A DNA stretch of 64,000 bases from positions 4,464,001-4,528,000 of the forward strand of contig BSYQ01000011.1 in the NCBI GenBank assembly GCA_030272585.1. Reading direction: 5' to 3'. Position numbers and translations under genes: made by a program. This document shows positions 20,392 through 33,400 of the stretch, piece by piece; position 1 is the stretch's first letter, and the number at the start of each line of letters is the position of its first letter. Source of the stretch: Bryopsis sp. KO-2023. Taxonomy: Eukaryota > Chlorophyta > Ulvophyceae > Bryopsidales > Bryopsidaceae. The notes beneath the pieces are model-generated. The model was given only the letters and a program-made list of their open reading frames with translations, was not told the origin of the DNA and did not search any database.

Positions 20392-22846
20392 TCATCGCTT
20401 TCCGGCATTAATATGGTCGACCTTCATAATCCTTTTCACAAGTTCGAACGTAGCATAAACAATTGCAACCCCCGGCATGACCTAAATTTCAAGAATAAAA
20501 AAACAACGAAATTAAAGCTCCAAAGCATTACAAAAAAAACACAAATATCACCCATCAAAGGTCAAAAAACAAAGGAAATCATGTAGGGAAAAATCGGTTC
20601 ATTATGTTCTCCAAAACATCGGCTCCATATTCACTCAAAGTGGGGCGTTTTGAGCATCAATCTGAAATGCTTTAAAAATATCAGTACCATTAGACAACCT
20701 ACCTTGCAATATTCCGGTACGATTCCAGTGTAAAACCCCCTCCAGCCTGAAGTCCTCAAAATTTCGCGAGCAGCATGGGCATACCTATCAGCATTCAGTC
20801 ACATATATATAAACTTTCGGTAAAAGAAAAATCACCACACTACACATGCATATCCAAATGAAAACCTGGGCATCTCCGATCAGAAATTTTCAGTAGCTTC
20901 GATCAAGCAAGGCCAATCAAAACTGTTCTGCTCACAATTCGACCAAACCCGCACACAGTCCCCAAAACTCGAGAAAAGAGTCGTTATGCTGCTTCACAGT
21001 TGCATCAAGTGGATTGTCTGGTGGGTGTAAGAACCCTAAATCGAACCAAGAGGAATGGCTCACCCAGTATACTGTCTTGCCAGCCCCCGTTGCCCTTGAA
21101 GCTGCATCCTCCTTCTCACCAAGTCGATTGGAAAAGTGGCTGAGGACGAAACAAAGCCAGACAAGCCTCCACACAACAAGCTACCGAACAAACCTGGAGA
21201 ATTCCGGTCTGGATGCTGAGTCATCCAGTAAGACCTGAGAGTTTCGTAGGCACAGTAATTGATGGCCAGATTGGGGCCTACTTGCAGCAGAGAACCCCCC
21301 AGCCCTTTGTACAGCCCACGAATGCCTTCGTCAGCAATGATGGTTTGCAAGCTGTTTCGAATTCCCTGGTAGTACATGCTGGTGGTCTGAACCGCCAGTC
21401 GAGTCCTCACCAAATCCAACGGGTAAGCCTGTCGAAAGGAAACAGCAAAACTCTCCAGAATCCAATTTTGGGAATAATTTGAGGGCAAATTGAGACATTA
21501 ACCCCTCCTATGAGTGGTAACGAAAATAAGGCCAACTTCTGAAAACATTTTGGGGTACATATAGCTTTCCCTTCCTTCTTTCAGATCGAAGAATCTCTTT
21601 AACGCCATTGGTAGAATTCTGGCAAAATTTCGAAGGAAAAAGCCTTACCACTGCAGTTCCGACCATTCCGGCCAAACCTCCAGAGATGAACCTCCTAGTC
21701 AAATCCCCACTTCCGGTCGTCACATTCTTGTCTTTGGGAAAATACTTCTGTAAAAACGCTGTGGATTTTTCGTATGTCAAGAAGCTGACCGCTGAATAAG
21801 GCAGTCTGTGCAGCACCGTGGCCATGTTCCCCTTCCACAAAGCCCTCACCCCCTCCTGTCTGACAACCTACCAAAACAAACCAAAAACTTCTGTAATCAG
21901 CTTCTGTACTGTGTATTTTCTGGTTCCGCTGTTCATTTCTCTACAAAACAAAGACCCTCTTTTCCTCGTGTTTTGTTTCTTTTTTGGGGGGGGTCGAAAG
22001 GTGTCTTACGCCGAACTCCTTCGAATTCAGTGAGTGGCAATGTGAACAACTCCTTTCGTCAGACAAAGGTCTCACTTCTTTCACTGTTGAACAACTCCTT
22101 TCGTCAGACAAAGGTCTCACTCTTTTCACTCTGTTCTTGAGAGAAGATGTCTCACTCTTTCTGTAGTAAAGTGTGAGGGTTTCCAGCTCACCTGTGACAG
22201 GGCAGCCAGCAGAGGAGGGGCCTGCCCAGCTCCAAACCCTTGCACCTGATGAAGTAAAAAAGAAAAATTCACCATCAATACGGGAGGTGAAATCACGAAG
22301 GGGTACCATTCTGGCGAACAAAAACTGCAACTGGATGTGTTCTACTTGGACTTGAAAAGCTTTCTATTGGAGTTTGAAAGGCAACCGATATGGATAGGGT
22401 GTAATATGCTACATAAAAAGAGGAAGACTGAGTTCACAAAATTCAGTCATCTGAACAAGGTATGGCCACGGTATGGTATTTACTTGAACTTTTTTGGTGG
22501 GGAGGCTGCATGTCATGAAAGAAAATTCGAACAGACTGTTCCAAGGATGAAAATCTGTCAAGAAAACAACAGCTGAAACGTCATCTCGGTAGCTTCCGCG
22601 TGGGTTCTACTTAGATTTCGTTGCAGTGTGGGTGTCTCCCTCGATTTTTCTCATTCGCCCTACCTGGTACATAATGGTCAGCCGGGCTAGCGGCGCCGTG
22701 ATACTTTTCGCTGTTGCACCAGCGATCCCACCCGCCGCCAACAGCTTCAGCGTTACGATAGACTCGTCGTTAAAGAACTTGGGTCTCAAGTTTTTCCGTC
22801 CACCCTCCACAACGGATTTCTCCACCTCGCCCGTGGCTACCGCCAT
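20392..22846 (-). CDS. Mitochondrial carrier (SLC25 family), plant-type substrate carrier
   Basis: Exons: 22846-22664, 22245-22192, 21867-21649, 21428-21064, 20784-20703 and 20481-20392, in phase, giving 330 residues. The protein has three tandem repeats of about 100 residues with six transmembrane helices. Signature motifs are APLARLTIMYQ (repeat 1), YPLDLVRTRLAVQ (repeat 2) and FPIDLVRRRMQLQG (repeat 3), each followed by a G-rich helix start such as GGIAGATAK or GGLAGMVGTAV. The sequence ends PEYCKVMPGVAIVYATFELVK. It most resembles plant carriers near the SLC25A42/CoA group, but the substrate (CoA, nucleotides or other) cannot be set from this. There is no EF-hand extension. The ATG at 22846 is the first in frame. 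It is divergent from IspH. Confidence 0.92.
22043..22120. repeat. Two-copy direct repeat in carrier intron
   Basis: A 32-base unit starting GAACAACTCCTTTCGTC occurs at 22043-22074 and 22089-22120 (46-base period), with a partial third copy after it. It lies in the intron between exons 2 and 3 of the carrier. Confidence 0.85.
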
Positions 22847-23843
22847 CACTTCACGCTTCCGCAAAATCCCAACGCCGCGTTTGGTTTCGATGCTTCGAGG
22901 AACCACTCTCGCGTGCGTCTCGTGTCTTCGAATTCAAAACTGTCGAAGGTTTCGAGGAAATCCAGAAAGTCAAGGAGGTTTGTACCTGTGGGTCGAGCGC
23001 CACACCCCAGGAACTGGTGAGTTTCCCAGCGTTGTGAGAACTGCGGTGGTCGGTGCGGGAGAAAACGAGTGCGCGCAAAAAAAAAAATAGCCCCACGCAC
23101 GTGCGCCAGCAACCTTCCTCAGTCCAGATTCTAGCTTTATTCCGCCAGAAACCCACATCGTTACATCAGCATTAGGAGGGACTGGTTCCTTGTAATCAAA
23201 TCATATGATTTTGTTTGAAAACCCTATCAATCAAAACGAAACCCAAGTCTTTTGATATTTTTGGAAGACGATTAAATTGTGAACAATTTTTTTGTTGTTG
23301 TGCTTCTTTGTTTAATACTTGAAATTGAAATGCAGTGTTTTCAAACTTCACATGAATATAATGGCCTCTTGTTGCTGTGTTTCAATAATTGTTGGTTCTT
23401 CTATTGGTTATACTTCTACAGGAAAGCTTGTTAGGATTTTGAAACCTGTTGTGCTTCGGTTAAGAAAATTACGGATTGTGTAATTTTTTTTCCTGTATTC
23501 TTGCACGGTTTAAACAGCCGAACAAGAAGATCTCCCACCCAATTCCATCCACATAGAATCCAAACCAGCCTCCCGATTGCCCAAATAAAAAAAAACCTCA
23601 AACAAACATAACCATTCGTTTGTGCATCTCCTCCAAAATGTCGGAAAATGTTCGTTTTGTTTGAGCTGCCTTTCCATACATTTTCCCAGCCTTCAAATCG
23701 ATCTGTTTGCGCTTGCGCGACGGATTGCCATCTCCATCCAACAACTCGAACCTAAATCTAGAAGGTTTTTATCTTCTCCGGTTTCGCGCGCGCCCTCACT
23801 TCTCCCTGTCCCTTTGCGTGTTTACGTTTCTGCGCTGAACGAC
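22847..23843. promoter_or_regulatory. Shared divergent upstream region, carrier and IspH
   Basis: Between two start codons pointing apart. CpG-richer near both starts, AT-rich in the middle (23160-23520). No specific site recognised. Confidence 0.4.
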
Positions 23844-26800
23844 ATGTTTCCTGGGGTGCTTGCGTCTCAGCCTGGCGCGGCAAAGCTGGCCGGCTCTTCG
23901 TTTCTGGGGAAACGACGATGCTTGTCCGTCGCGAGCCCTTCACGGAGCTCGAGAATTCGCCAAGCCGCTCGCGCTGACTCTGGTGCCCACTCGTTTCGTT
24001 TCGGGATAGACTCTCCTTGAGATTTGACGTGCCGACGGAAAATTCTGTTCGTCGTTTCGCGCGACGTCTTTCTGTGCAGGGTGTCTGTTTACACAAGACG
24101 TGCTTTCGTGAAAATTATGTTCTACTCAAAAAGGCTGGGATGCGAAGTAAAGCAATCGTTATTTCCTCTGTTCGGTTTTGTCGGAATCCTGTTTTATTTT
24201 TTTTGTTTTTTGAGATCCTTTTGGTGTTAGCTTTGAGAATCAACAACGTTTTTTTTGGTTTTGAAGCTCCGGCTGTGGACGCTTCGAAAAAGTTCGACGC
24301 ACGAGCGTTTCGAAGATCTCTCAATCAAACCGATCGATACGTGCGGAACCCTTGGAAAGATGCGGACAGCATCGCAGAGATGGAAAGGGATGGTTCGGGA
24401 TACTCTAAAACTGGGCTCTTGGCAAAAATGAGAGAAAACGGAAACAAGTGGGAAGAGGTATGGATGGGTCCTCATTTATTTATTTTTCTTCTTTTTTTCT
24501 TATTGCAGAAAGCATAATGCATCGTTTTGTCCCTTTACAGAACGAACTGAAAATTCAAGAGAAACAATGACTAATCCAAATGACTGTTTTCAAAATAACA
24601 ATTGTCTTTTTTTTTGTAGGGAAAGGTTTCTTTGATTCTGGCGGAAGCTATGGGTTATTGTTGGGGTGTGGAGAGGGCTGTTCAAATGGCATATGAAGCA
24701 GTGAATGCCTATCCTGGAAAGCAGCTCCATTTGACCAATGAAATCATTCACAACCCAGGTGTCAATCAGGTGTGAGTGTGGAAATCCCACCGCACATGGA
24801 AAAAGCCCGCTTAACAATTCGACTAGATTGCCAAAAATGCTTGTATGCAGTTTGAGAAAATCACACAGAAAATGAAGAAAAGAAACACAATTTTTACAGC
24901 ATTGATGGAAATTATCGGAACTGCAACAAGGATTGCCACATCATGTCGTGAATCCGAAAAAACATAGGAAAGGCAATTTTAATCATGGAGTGAACAAATC
25001 ATGGGCGCTCCCTGAAGGTCCCCCCCCCCAAAAAAAAAATAGAAAACGAATAAAACCAATAAGATACAAAAACAATGAGTTGCAAAGGGTGAATGTCATA
25101 TTAATTTTTGAAGTTTAGGGAAAGTTGGTACCAAACTGATACGACTAATTGGGGTCCATGTGATCCGGAATATATTTTTATATATTGTGAAAGTATTTTT
25201 ATTATTTTAAAAGAATAAAGTTGAAACTCTCTGCCTGGATTGCTCCCGAACAAAAAGCTGACATTTTCTTATTTTTGTTTTTGAATACATACAGCATCAA
25301 CATTTTTTCTTTCTTGTTTTTCCTGGGTTGATTGTGAAGATTTGATTGCTATTTTTTCTTTCCAGAAAATGTCGGAGAAGGGCTATAACTTCATCGACAC
25401 CAACAAGGATGGAGAGAAAGATTTCTCTGGCGTGAAAGAAGGGGATGTCGTTTTATTGCCTGCTTTTGGAGCCAGTGTGGAAGAAATGCGACTCCTCAAA
25501 GACAGGTTTATAGTACAAAAAAATCTTCATTTTTCCCATCCCACCTCAGTTTGAATGCAATGCTGTTGAAGACATTTGAGAAAAGCAAAGTGACCATCCT
25601 TTTTTTGCATGTATAGATATGTTTTGTTTTGTATTGTAGTTATTTTTTTTCATCTTTCGCCTGTTTCACCGTGGAAATATAGGTGGAAGCCTGCTACATT
25701 ATTGTGTTTTCTTCACGCATTTTTGCTTGTCAATTTTTTTTTTCTTCTCTGTTTCCCTGCATCCTTTAAGTTTGAATGGTCGATAATAATTCAGACAACC
25801 TTCGGATTTTTTGTGCGATTGGCTGAATTTGCTTCTGTGTCCATTTTTCTTCCAGGAATGTTCAGATTGTGGATACAACTTGCCCCTGGGTTTCAAAGGT
25901 CTGGAATGCCGTCGACAGGCAAACCAAAAAAAATCACACTTCCATCATTCACGGAAAATGGTCCCATGAGGAGACGGTGGCGACGGCTTCCTTTGCTTGT
26001 AAGGAATTTCGTTTCATGAAGTTAAAAACAAAAAAAACTCCTTACAGTTCAAGAAAAAGAACTTTTCGATGAGGCATTTCCCTTTGGTGTATTTGCTAAG
26101 AAATCGAAATGTCGAAATGGATCCCTTGAATTGTGGAATTCTCTGTGTGTGTTTCCTGGATACATATATATATATAAAATAGGTATCGGTTGAAAAGAGA
26201 ATGCTACAAATCAAGCAGCGCACTTTATTTATTCGCAGGATTTTTGTGATATGTGGTTCGACTAAACAAAAACCATAAGGTCCCTGACAAAAACTGGATG
26301 AAGTGAGGTGCTGGTATTCTTCTCTTTTTCTATGTTACACATAGATGTGTGTTTTTCCATTGATATGGCATCCCCGAATAGTTTCTTCCATCAAATTATC
26401 ACACTGGGGAGGCAAACTTGTGCGCTGGTTTGATAATATTTTGGTGTGTTTGTGTGCGTGTCGGTATTTCATTTTTGAAAAATAGCCGATTATGTCATCG
26501 TCCGTGATATTGGGGAGGCCGAGTATGTTTGCGATTATATCCTGAACGGTGGCGATCGGGAGGAGTTCATGAAAAAGTTCGTGAACGCGCACTCGGCAGG
26601 TTTCGATCCGGACACCATGTTGGAGAGGGTGGGTCTGGCCAATCAGACCACCATGTTGAAAGGGGAAACCGAAGCAATCGGAAAACTCCTCGAAAAAACC
26701 GTCTTGAAGAAATATGGACCTGAGGGTTTGAAAGAGCACTTCATGGTTATGGACACCATCTGCGATGCCACACAGGTGGGTTCAGAAAACGCATCCTGTG

Positions 26801-27421
26801 CATCCTTCTGTCTTTCCCTTTAGGATTCTTTGGAAAAAGTCGAGGTGGGGGCTGTAGTTAAACCAGAGGTTAGCAACAGAAAACCTTCCAGTTTGGCGTA
26901 TGTGAATTGGAAATCACCACCCTTTTCCACTCAGACAATCGTTGATTTTCCTGCATCGCCAAATGTACAGCGAAAAGAAATGGAAGAGAGAGATAACCAC
27001 ATTCTTTTATGTTTGGCCTCAATCGAGCTCTGGGAGCTGAAAATGTGTGTGTGTGCATTTTGCTAAACTTCTCTGGACTTTTTTGAAGGAACGCCAAGAT
27101 GCAATGTACGAAATGACGAAAGACGACGCCCCCAAGCTGGACATGATTTTGGTCGTGGGGGGCTTCAATTCTTCCAACACCAGTCATTTGCAGGAAATCG
27201 GGGAGCTGGCCAACATCACCAGCTACTGGATCGATTCCCCTGATCGCATCAATATCGAAGAGAGGTCCATCACCTGGCAAGCCTCCAACCACGACAAAAC
27301 CACCACCAAGGATTTCTTGCCAGAAGGCAATTTAGTCATTGGGGTCACCTCGGGGGCTTCTACTCCGGATCGAGCCGTGGAATTGTGTTTGGAGAAGATT
27401 TTCCACATGCAAAATGCATAA
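23844..27421 (+). CDS. ispH: 4-hydroxy-3-methylbut-2-enyl diphosphate reductase (plastid IspH)
   Basis: Seven exons: 23844-23982, 24267-24457, 24620-24769, 25366-25505, 25856-25998, 26486-26775 and 27089-27421, phases consistent, 461 residues, the usual plant length. The first 46 residues are Ser/Arg/Ala-rich and nearly free of acids, like a plastid-targeting region. The plant/cyanobacterial IspH core is complete: [85 protein letters not shown] and [10 protein letters not shown]. That keeps the three cluster Cys, the substrate His and Glu, and the Ser/Asn ligands. It catalyses the last MEP-pathway step, making IPP and DMAPP. The exon 1 donor (TCTG|GTGCCC) is chosen by phase. The gene is inverted relative to its degenerate paralogue at 14.3-16.6 kb. 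Confidence 0.95.
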
Positions 27422-28267
27422 GGTTTTTTCTTTGTTGTTATTTTTGCTTCTTTCTCGCTCCGAAAGAAACACATTGCCCATTGGGAGTTCGTAGAATCAT
27501 TTTTTTTCTCTCTCTTTAGATATTTGGGGAACGCTTTCCTGGATTTCTGCTGTGTGTGATTTATGTGTATATCGAGTGTTACCATTTTGAAATACTGCTT
27601 ACTCCGGAGGATCAGATTTCATGGCCTTTCATATTTTTCTTTTTTTGAGGGAAAAAAAGGGGCCAAAACGAAAGAATATATCAAGAAATGTCGCCGCCTT
27701 TCTCACCTGTGTTTGTAATGGTGGGGATTTTCTGTTGAACCTATGCATTAAACTCTGGTGAAGGATCCATGGGGGAAAGTGGGGGGTATCTTGGATTTGC
27801 CTATCTTGGAGCCTTTTCTTTGTACAATTAATGAATGCTGATATATTGCTATTACATGGTAAAACAACCGTTCCGATGTCCTGACTAGTGAGACAGCCTT
27901 TTGGTGTTTTTTGAGGGGGAGGGGCCAAGGAGGTTGTATCTGCTGTCATGTACCCATGTTGCTTGTCTTTCACAGACACAATTGTGGATGAAGTACAAAT
28001 AGCACATGAGGCCTCATGTTTTTCTTTTGCTTTTTAAATCTTTCACATCATTTTCGATGTTTTTTTTTGTTTTTTTTATACATTGCCTTGCATCATATGC
28101 TCGCATTATGCTCCATTATTCAATCAATTACAGCAAAAAGAAACTGCCACAAAAATTCGAGCCCTCTTTTTTTCCTGAGCCCTTTCTTGTCCACCGCTTC
28201 TTTCACAAGCCCAAGCAGTACGCACTCAAAAGTGCAAATTTTGATTTCGAATCCATCTCTCCTCCAT
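27422..28267. other. Intergenic region, convergent 3' flanks
   Basis: 3' flank of IspH, with T runs and G-rich patches on the plus strand (about 27770-27787 and 27912-27925). Lies between convergent genes. No gene seen. Confidence 0.5.
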
Positions 28268-28638
28268 TCACTCTACAAACACCTTCTCTTCACTCGCCTT
28301 CTCTTGGATTTCCTTCCTATTGTTTCCATCATTTTCTTCCATGTCGGACTTGCGGCTCCCCACAGAGCGAAGAGGCGGAGGTTCCAAGGTATGCTGGTGT
28401 CCTTGCTTTCCTCCATGTTCACAGCTTGACGGCAACAGCACGTGCGTTGGGAAAAACAAGGAATTTGCGGATTTGATACCTTTTTCCGCCGCCGTCCCGA
28501 TGCTTCACCTTTCCGCTGTTGGTAGAGTTGCTCTAGATCCACAAAATGCTGTACATCACACAGGTTCCCCAGTTGGGTAAATACTTTGTGCGGCCTGATT
28601 TCTGATATTTGGTGGTCTGCTTCGTCCAACTTGTGGAA
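28268..28638 (-). CDS. Last two exons of an unidentified hydrophilic protein
   Basis: Exon 28638-28480 (53 codons, FHKLDEADHQISEIRPHK... ending SGRRRKK) has a good acceptor and donor (AAG|GTATCA). It joins in phase 0 to 28393-28268, which reads HTLEPPPLRSVGSRKSDMEE and ends EEKVFVE before a TGA. The product is charged and probably disordered at the C-terminus. I do not recognise it and could not place upstream exons. Confidence 0.4.
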
Positions 28639-30471
28639 CTGTGCATTTGCTGATGAAAACGAAAGTTGTGCAGTCCAGAGTCGCGAGATGAAGTCAGCAG
28701 ATTCATAGACTATTTGATCGGAGCAAAGGGTTTTTTGTTGGCACGTTGAAAAAAATATGTCACTCCAGAGAGAATCAGGCTGCCCAACACATATTTCAAA
28801 ACGCTACTTGCTGTTGCGAGAATGTGCCCTTCAGCGGTTGCTATTGCTGAACAAATAATTCCGTCCTACTGCAAGGAAATGGGCCTCGATGTGAATTGCG
28901 TGAAATTCGTTTCGCGGAGAGCGTGTTTTCAAGGATTCGGCACCTCCAGAGGTATTCTCTCTGTCGATCGTAGTTGCCAAATTACTTTTGTGATTTTTTT
29001 TTATCCTGGGTTCGTTGATCCATGTCTGAAAATGTGCTCTTTTGGCCAGGTGGGGATAACCTCTGGCGACCGCTTGTACTGGTACAAAATTCGTTGTTCA
29101 ACATACAATGGCAGGAATACAGCTTTGTTAAGACACAGAAAGAAACATCATGTTTGAACAAATTAAATGCGTGGCGAGTGTGAATGGCAAAACTTCCCCC
29201 AAGACATCCCTTGTGATTCTTCAAAAATCCAAAACAAAGTAATGGATCCACTAGGCTTTCTGTGTGGGATGCATTAATCGAAAGACATTGGAACCACTGA
29301 GGTTGCATGTGGAAGGACCTCGAGGTCTCCAGAAAAGTTTGCTTCATGATGAGAGTTCTGCCGATGGTTGCACTTGTTGTGTGTGGAGGTCATTTTGTTG
29401 CGGAATAAATTAGTTCAGAATTTATTGGAAGATTTGGAGCACCTTTTGAGCCCAAGTTAGGTTTGGAAAAAAAACCTAACTTGCGTTCATGGAAAAAAAT
29501 GCTACAGTCACTTACCATGTCGAATCACTACAGCATTACAGCCACACACCCAGGGTGGATAATTTTGAGGGCCTTTTTCTCATTTTTTTAGGGTTTTTTA
29601 CAAAAGGAGGGAGAAGGGGCTGAGCCCCTGCCTGTGGCTGTATCCTTATCATTTCGGACACCAAACAACATTATCCTTCCTGAATTTAACAGCTTGAACT
29701 ATGTCAAGTTTTTCCATTCAACAGAAGTTTCGTTTGTAGACCCTCTGCAAAAGCTGTGGTGTCTGCCAGAAACCTCCAGTGGACGGGTCGAGGAGATGAC
29801 CCGCGCTCGCCTTGAACAATGCAATTCGCCCAGTTCCTTCGATTGACCCCGATTGACAGAAATCAGGGCGGGCGCTCTTGACCATAAATGCTCGACACCT
29901 CGATGCACCCCCTCGTGTCTGCCACAATAAGCTAAAAACTCGAGACCACCCGATTTCCACAGCAAAACAGAAATTCTTTCGTGAACGCAGCGGGGAAGTG
30001 CTGACTGCGCAACGAGTTAGAGGCAGTTTTTCACTGCACTGGAAAAACGAAATACACTGCGCCTGGGCTGGTTTGACGAAATTACGTCAGGACCGTCATC
30101 GGCGAAAGAGGAAAGGGGTTCCACGCAATCAGTCCGAATCGTTCTGCGAGTCCTCGGCGTTGGGAAGCATTGGGCAGCAGACGAAAAACTACACGACACA
30201 CCTCGCTATCTTTAAATTGCGGTGCAGCACATTTGGGAGGTGTCCACTCCTTTCACCTTCGCTTTTTCGACGACTTCGCTGGCCCGCCCTTATTTCTGCG
30301 GCGGTTCCTATCAAGGCACAACACAGACCTTTTCTGTCTTCAAGTGAACCAGCGTTTTTTTCGACACTCGAAACGCGGGTGTTCACCAAACGGTCCCTCC
30401 CCCCGGACTGTTCCATATTTCCGTCTTAGTTTTATTCGCCGCTTCCGGGCTTCAAGTCCCCGAGGAGAAAG
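28639..30471. other. Intergenic region upstream of the kinesin
   Basis: Includes a stretch (28822-28951) open on both strands with protein-like composition, possibly an unassigned exon, and the kinesin 5' region from about 29.9 kb. Nothing firm. Confidence 0.35.
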
Positions 30472-33400
30472 ATGCGATCCCCCATAGGGCAAGTGGAGGT
30501 GATGGCCCGACGGAAGTCGGTCGCCTTGTGGATCGAGAAGTTGACCGGGTGCCCTGTCCCGACGAGTTCCGACCATTCGTTCCGCGCCGTGCTCAAAGAC
30601 GGCGTTCTGCTGTGCCAAGTTATGAATGCCATAAAACCGTACAGCGTGTCCAAGGTAGTGGAGCTGTGCAACGAGAACGTCACGGAAGCCTCGCAGAGCG
30701 CGACGAACATTGAAAGCTTCACTCAAGCGGCAGAACGCTATGGAATGCCCAGGGAGTCGCTGTTCACGGTGGCGGATCTCGTGGAGGGGGGTTCCTGGGA
30801 CGAGTGCCCCAGGGTCGTCGAATGCCTGTATCAGCTGGAGAGCCTCGCGCTCGAAAAAGGAAGCGAGGAAATGGTCAACAACGGTGGTATCCACAACGCT
30901 GGTGTCAAGGAGGGCCCAACCGGAGTGACGAAGCTGATGGAGGAATGCACGAGTCTGCTGAAAAACCGCATGATGTGGCAAGGTGACGTCGCTCAGCAAC
31001 AACAGCAGAAGCTGCAGTCTGGGGGCCATTCGCCCACGGGGTATTCACCCATGGGGTATGCAACTCAACAAGGAGGCCCACAGGCTGTGAGGTCCCTTGA
31101 AGGGATGCTGCAGCAAGTTCTTGCAGGTGTGACCTCGACTTTGCAGGAATAACTGAGAAGCTTGAACCCAAACAGCAGAGCAGCATGGCCAGAACTGAAC
31201 TAGAAAAATATCCTCCCTCCCTCCTTCCTTCCCATTTTTTTTCCCCATGCTAATCCTTCTGTCGACCGGCGAAATTCGATGGAGGAAATGAAGCCTCACT
31301 GAACGACCGAATAACTGTATTTTAAGCTGTAGGAATTTCGACCATTGTTGTGCAGGTATTACTACGGCTCAGGAGCGCAGGGGTCGACGTGATTGCGAAA
31401 ATATGGAAAAATACATAAAATCCCTGGAAGATCAAATTGAGCTGTTGGGTTCTCAACAAATGCAGGATCATGCATCTATGACCAGTGCTGACTACGAGTA
31501 CATCGATGCATCTTCGAGCAGACTCGCTGACCAGCTGGAGGAATACAGGTCAGTCGGTTTATACACATATGCTCGAAAGAAGCATCTCGGAAAATCAAAC
31601 AATCAGTTTTGTGGAGATTCGCCAGTTTTTTTCGGAGGAATTGGGAGGTTTTTACCACGTTTTGTGGTGATGTTTTTCTGGCCTCTTTTTCAGCCTGGGT
31701 TGTGCGTTGGTTTTCTTTTTGAAATGTTGGGTGGGTCGTTCAGGAATGTTAACAAGCATCTGGAAGAAAATCTGGAAAACGAGAGGTCCGTGAAGAACCA
31801 CTTGGAATCCGAGCTGACTGCCATGAAAACAAAAGTGGAGTCCTTGGACGGATTCCACACCAAATATAGAAAGATTCAAGATGAAAACAGGATGCTATAC
31901 AACATGGTTCAGGATCTCCGGGGAAATATCAGGGTGTTCTGCAGGGTTCGACCCCTGGGGGCAACTGGTCAGTTTTCCCACTCGAGTTTCTTGCAATTTT
32001 CCCACAATCGATATTTCTCATTTCCAGTTGTTTTTTTTTTCTCGTATGAATGTTTTGAGGACGGTTCTTGTTTGGCTTTTTTTTTTTTTCAAAAAACAGG
32101 TGATGCGACAGAAAACTGCATTGATGTGGGGGTAGAGGGGGGTATTGCGGTGTGCAGCAGTGGGGGAAGATCAGATAAAAAGAAAACTTTTAAGTTCGAT
32201 AAGGTTTTCAGCATGGATAGCTCTCAAGCTGAAGTCTATGCCGAAACCCAACCTCTGATCCGATCGGTCCTTGATGGTAGGTATTTTTTCTATTATCCTT
32301 GTCAGCATTTTTTTCTTTTTTTCTTTCCTCCTCCCCTTTTGGAGATATAAAGTATTGTTTTTGGGTCGATTTATGTTGCTTTTCCGCTTTTTTTTTCTGT
32401 CAAAAAACTGTGCAAGTTTTCTGTGTGTTGATGGAGGGGGATTTTGAAAAACAATTCTGAATGAAGATCTCTAATGGCATGAACGTTTTTGCAGAAAGCA
32501 AACCATCAAGCTTTTTTTTTTAGTTGTTTTCATCAATATAAAACGTATAGAAGACTGACCCGAAAAGATATCATACACGAATATTTATAAAATATACAGA
32601 GATCTACAGAGTAGATGCTACTTCAACAGGCTAAAAGTAGTGCATATGTGAAATAAAAAATTGATCGATCATAATTTCTTTTGTGTTTTTTTGGTGTCAA
32701 GGTTATAATGTTTGCATTTTCGCATACGGTCAGACTGGATCTGGCAAAACTCATACGATGTCTGGAACAAACGTGGAGCAATACTCTGGCCGTGGAATTA
32801 ACTACAGAGCTTTGGATGACCTTTTTGATATCAAAGGGAAGCGTAGTGAAGAGGTGTGGAAAAATTACGGCTGCTGAATGCGGCTGCTGGATCTTTCCCC
32901 AAAAAACTTGTTGCAAGTTTTCCATGTTATCCAAGGGTTAACATGACCTCCTTTCAGAAAATGGGTTTTTGGGATGTACGGTTGTTTGAAAGAAAAGCAA
33001 GAGGGGCGGAAGGGGCAAGAAGTGAATTATTAGTAGCGCTTTTTATTCAACAAGACAAGAATAAAGCCACTCTGCTGGAAAAAAAGCCTCTCCCCCCCCA
33101 AAAAAAGAAAACAAAGAAAACAAAAAGACGCAATGCTGTATAAAAAAAAAAGATTTCCTGGTGACACTCATGTACTGCTCCTAATTTAGGTCGATTTTCA
33201 AATCAACGTCCAAATGCTGGAAATCTACAATGAGGTTCTCCGCGACCTCCTGGTGGACGATGAGAATAGAAATAACAATCTGGCCATCCGCTCCACCGAA
33301 AAGAGCGGCCTCAATGTCCCGGACGCCGTGCAGAAATCGGTGGAATGCACTGAGGATGTTTTGGAGGTGATGGACATTGGATCCAATAACAGGGCTGTGG

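Noticed and set aside
30340-31029. 229-codon minus ORF over the CH-domain exon
   Set aside because: Shadow of the kinesin first exon, which has clear domain homology.
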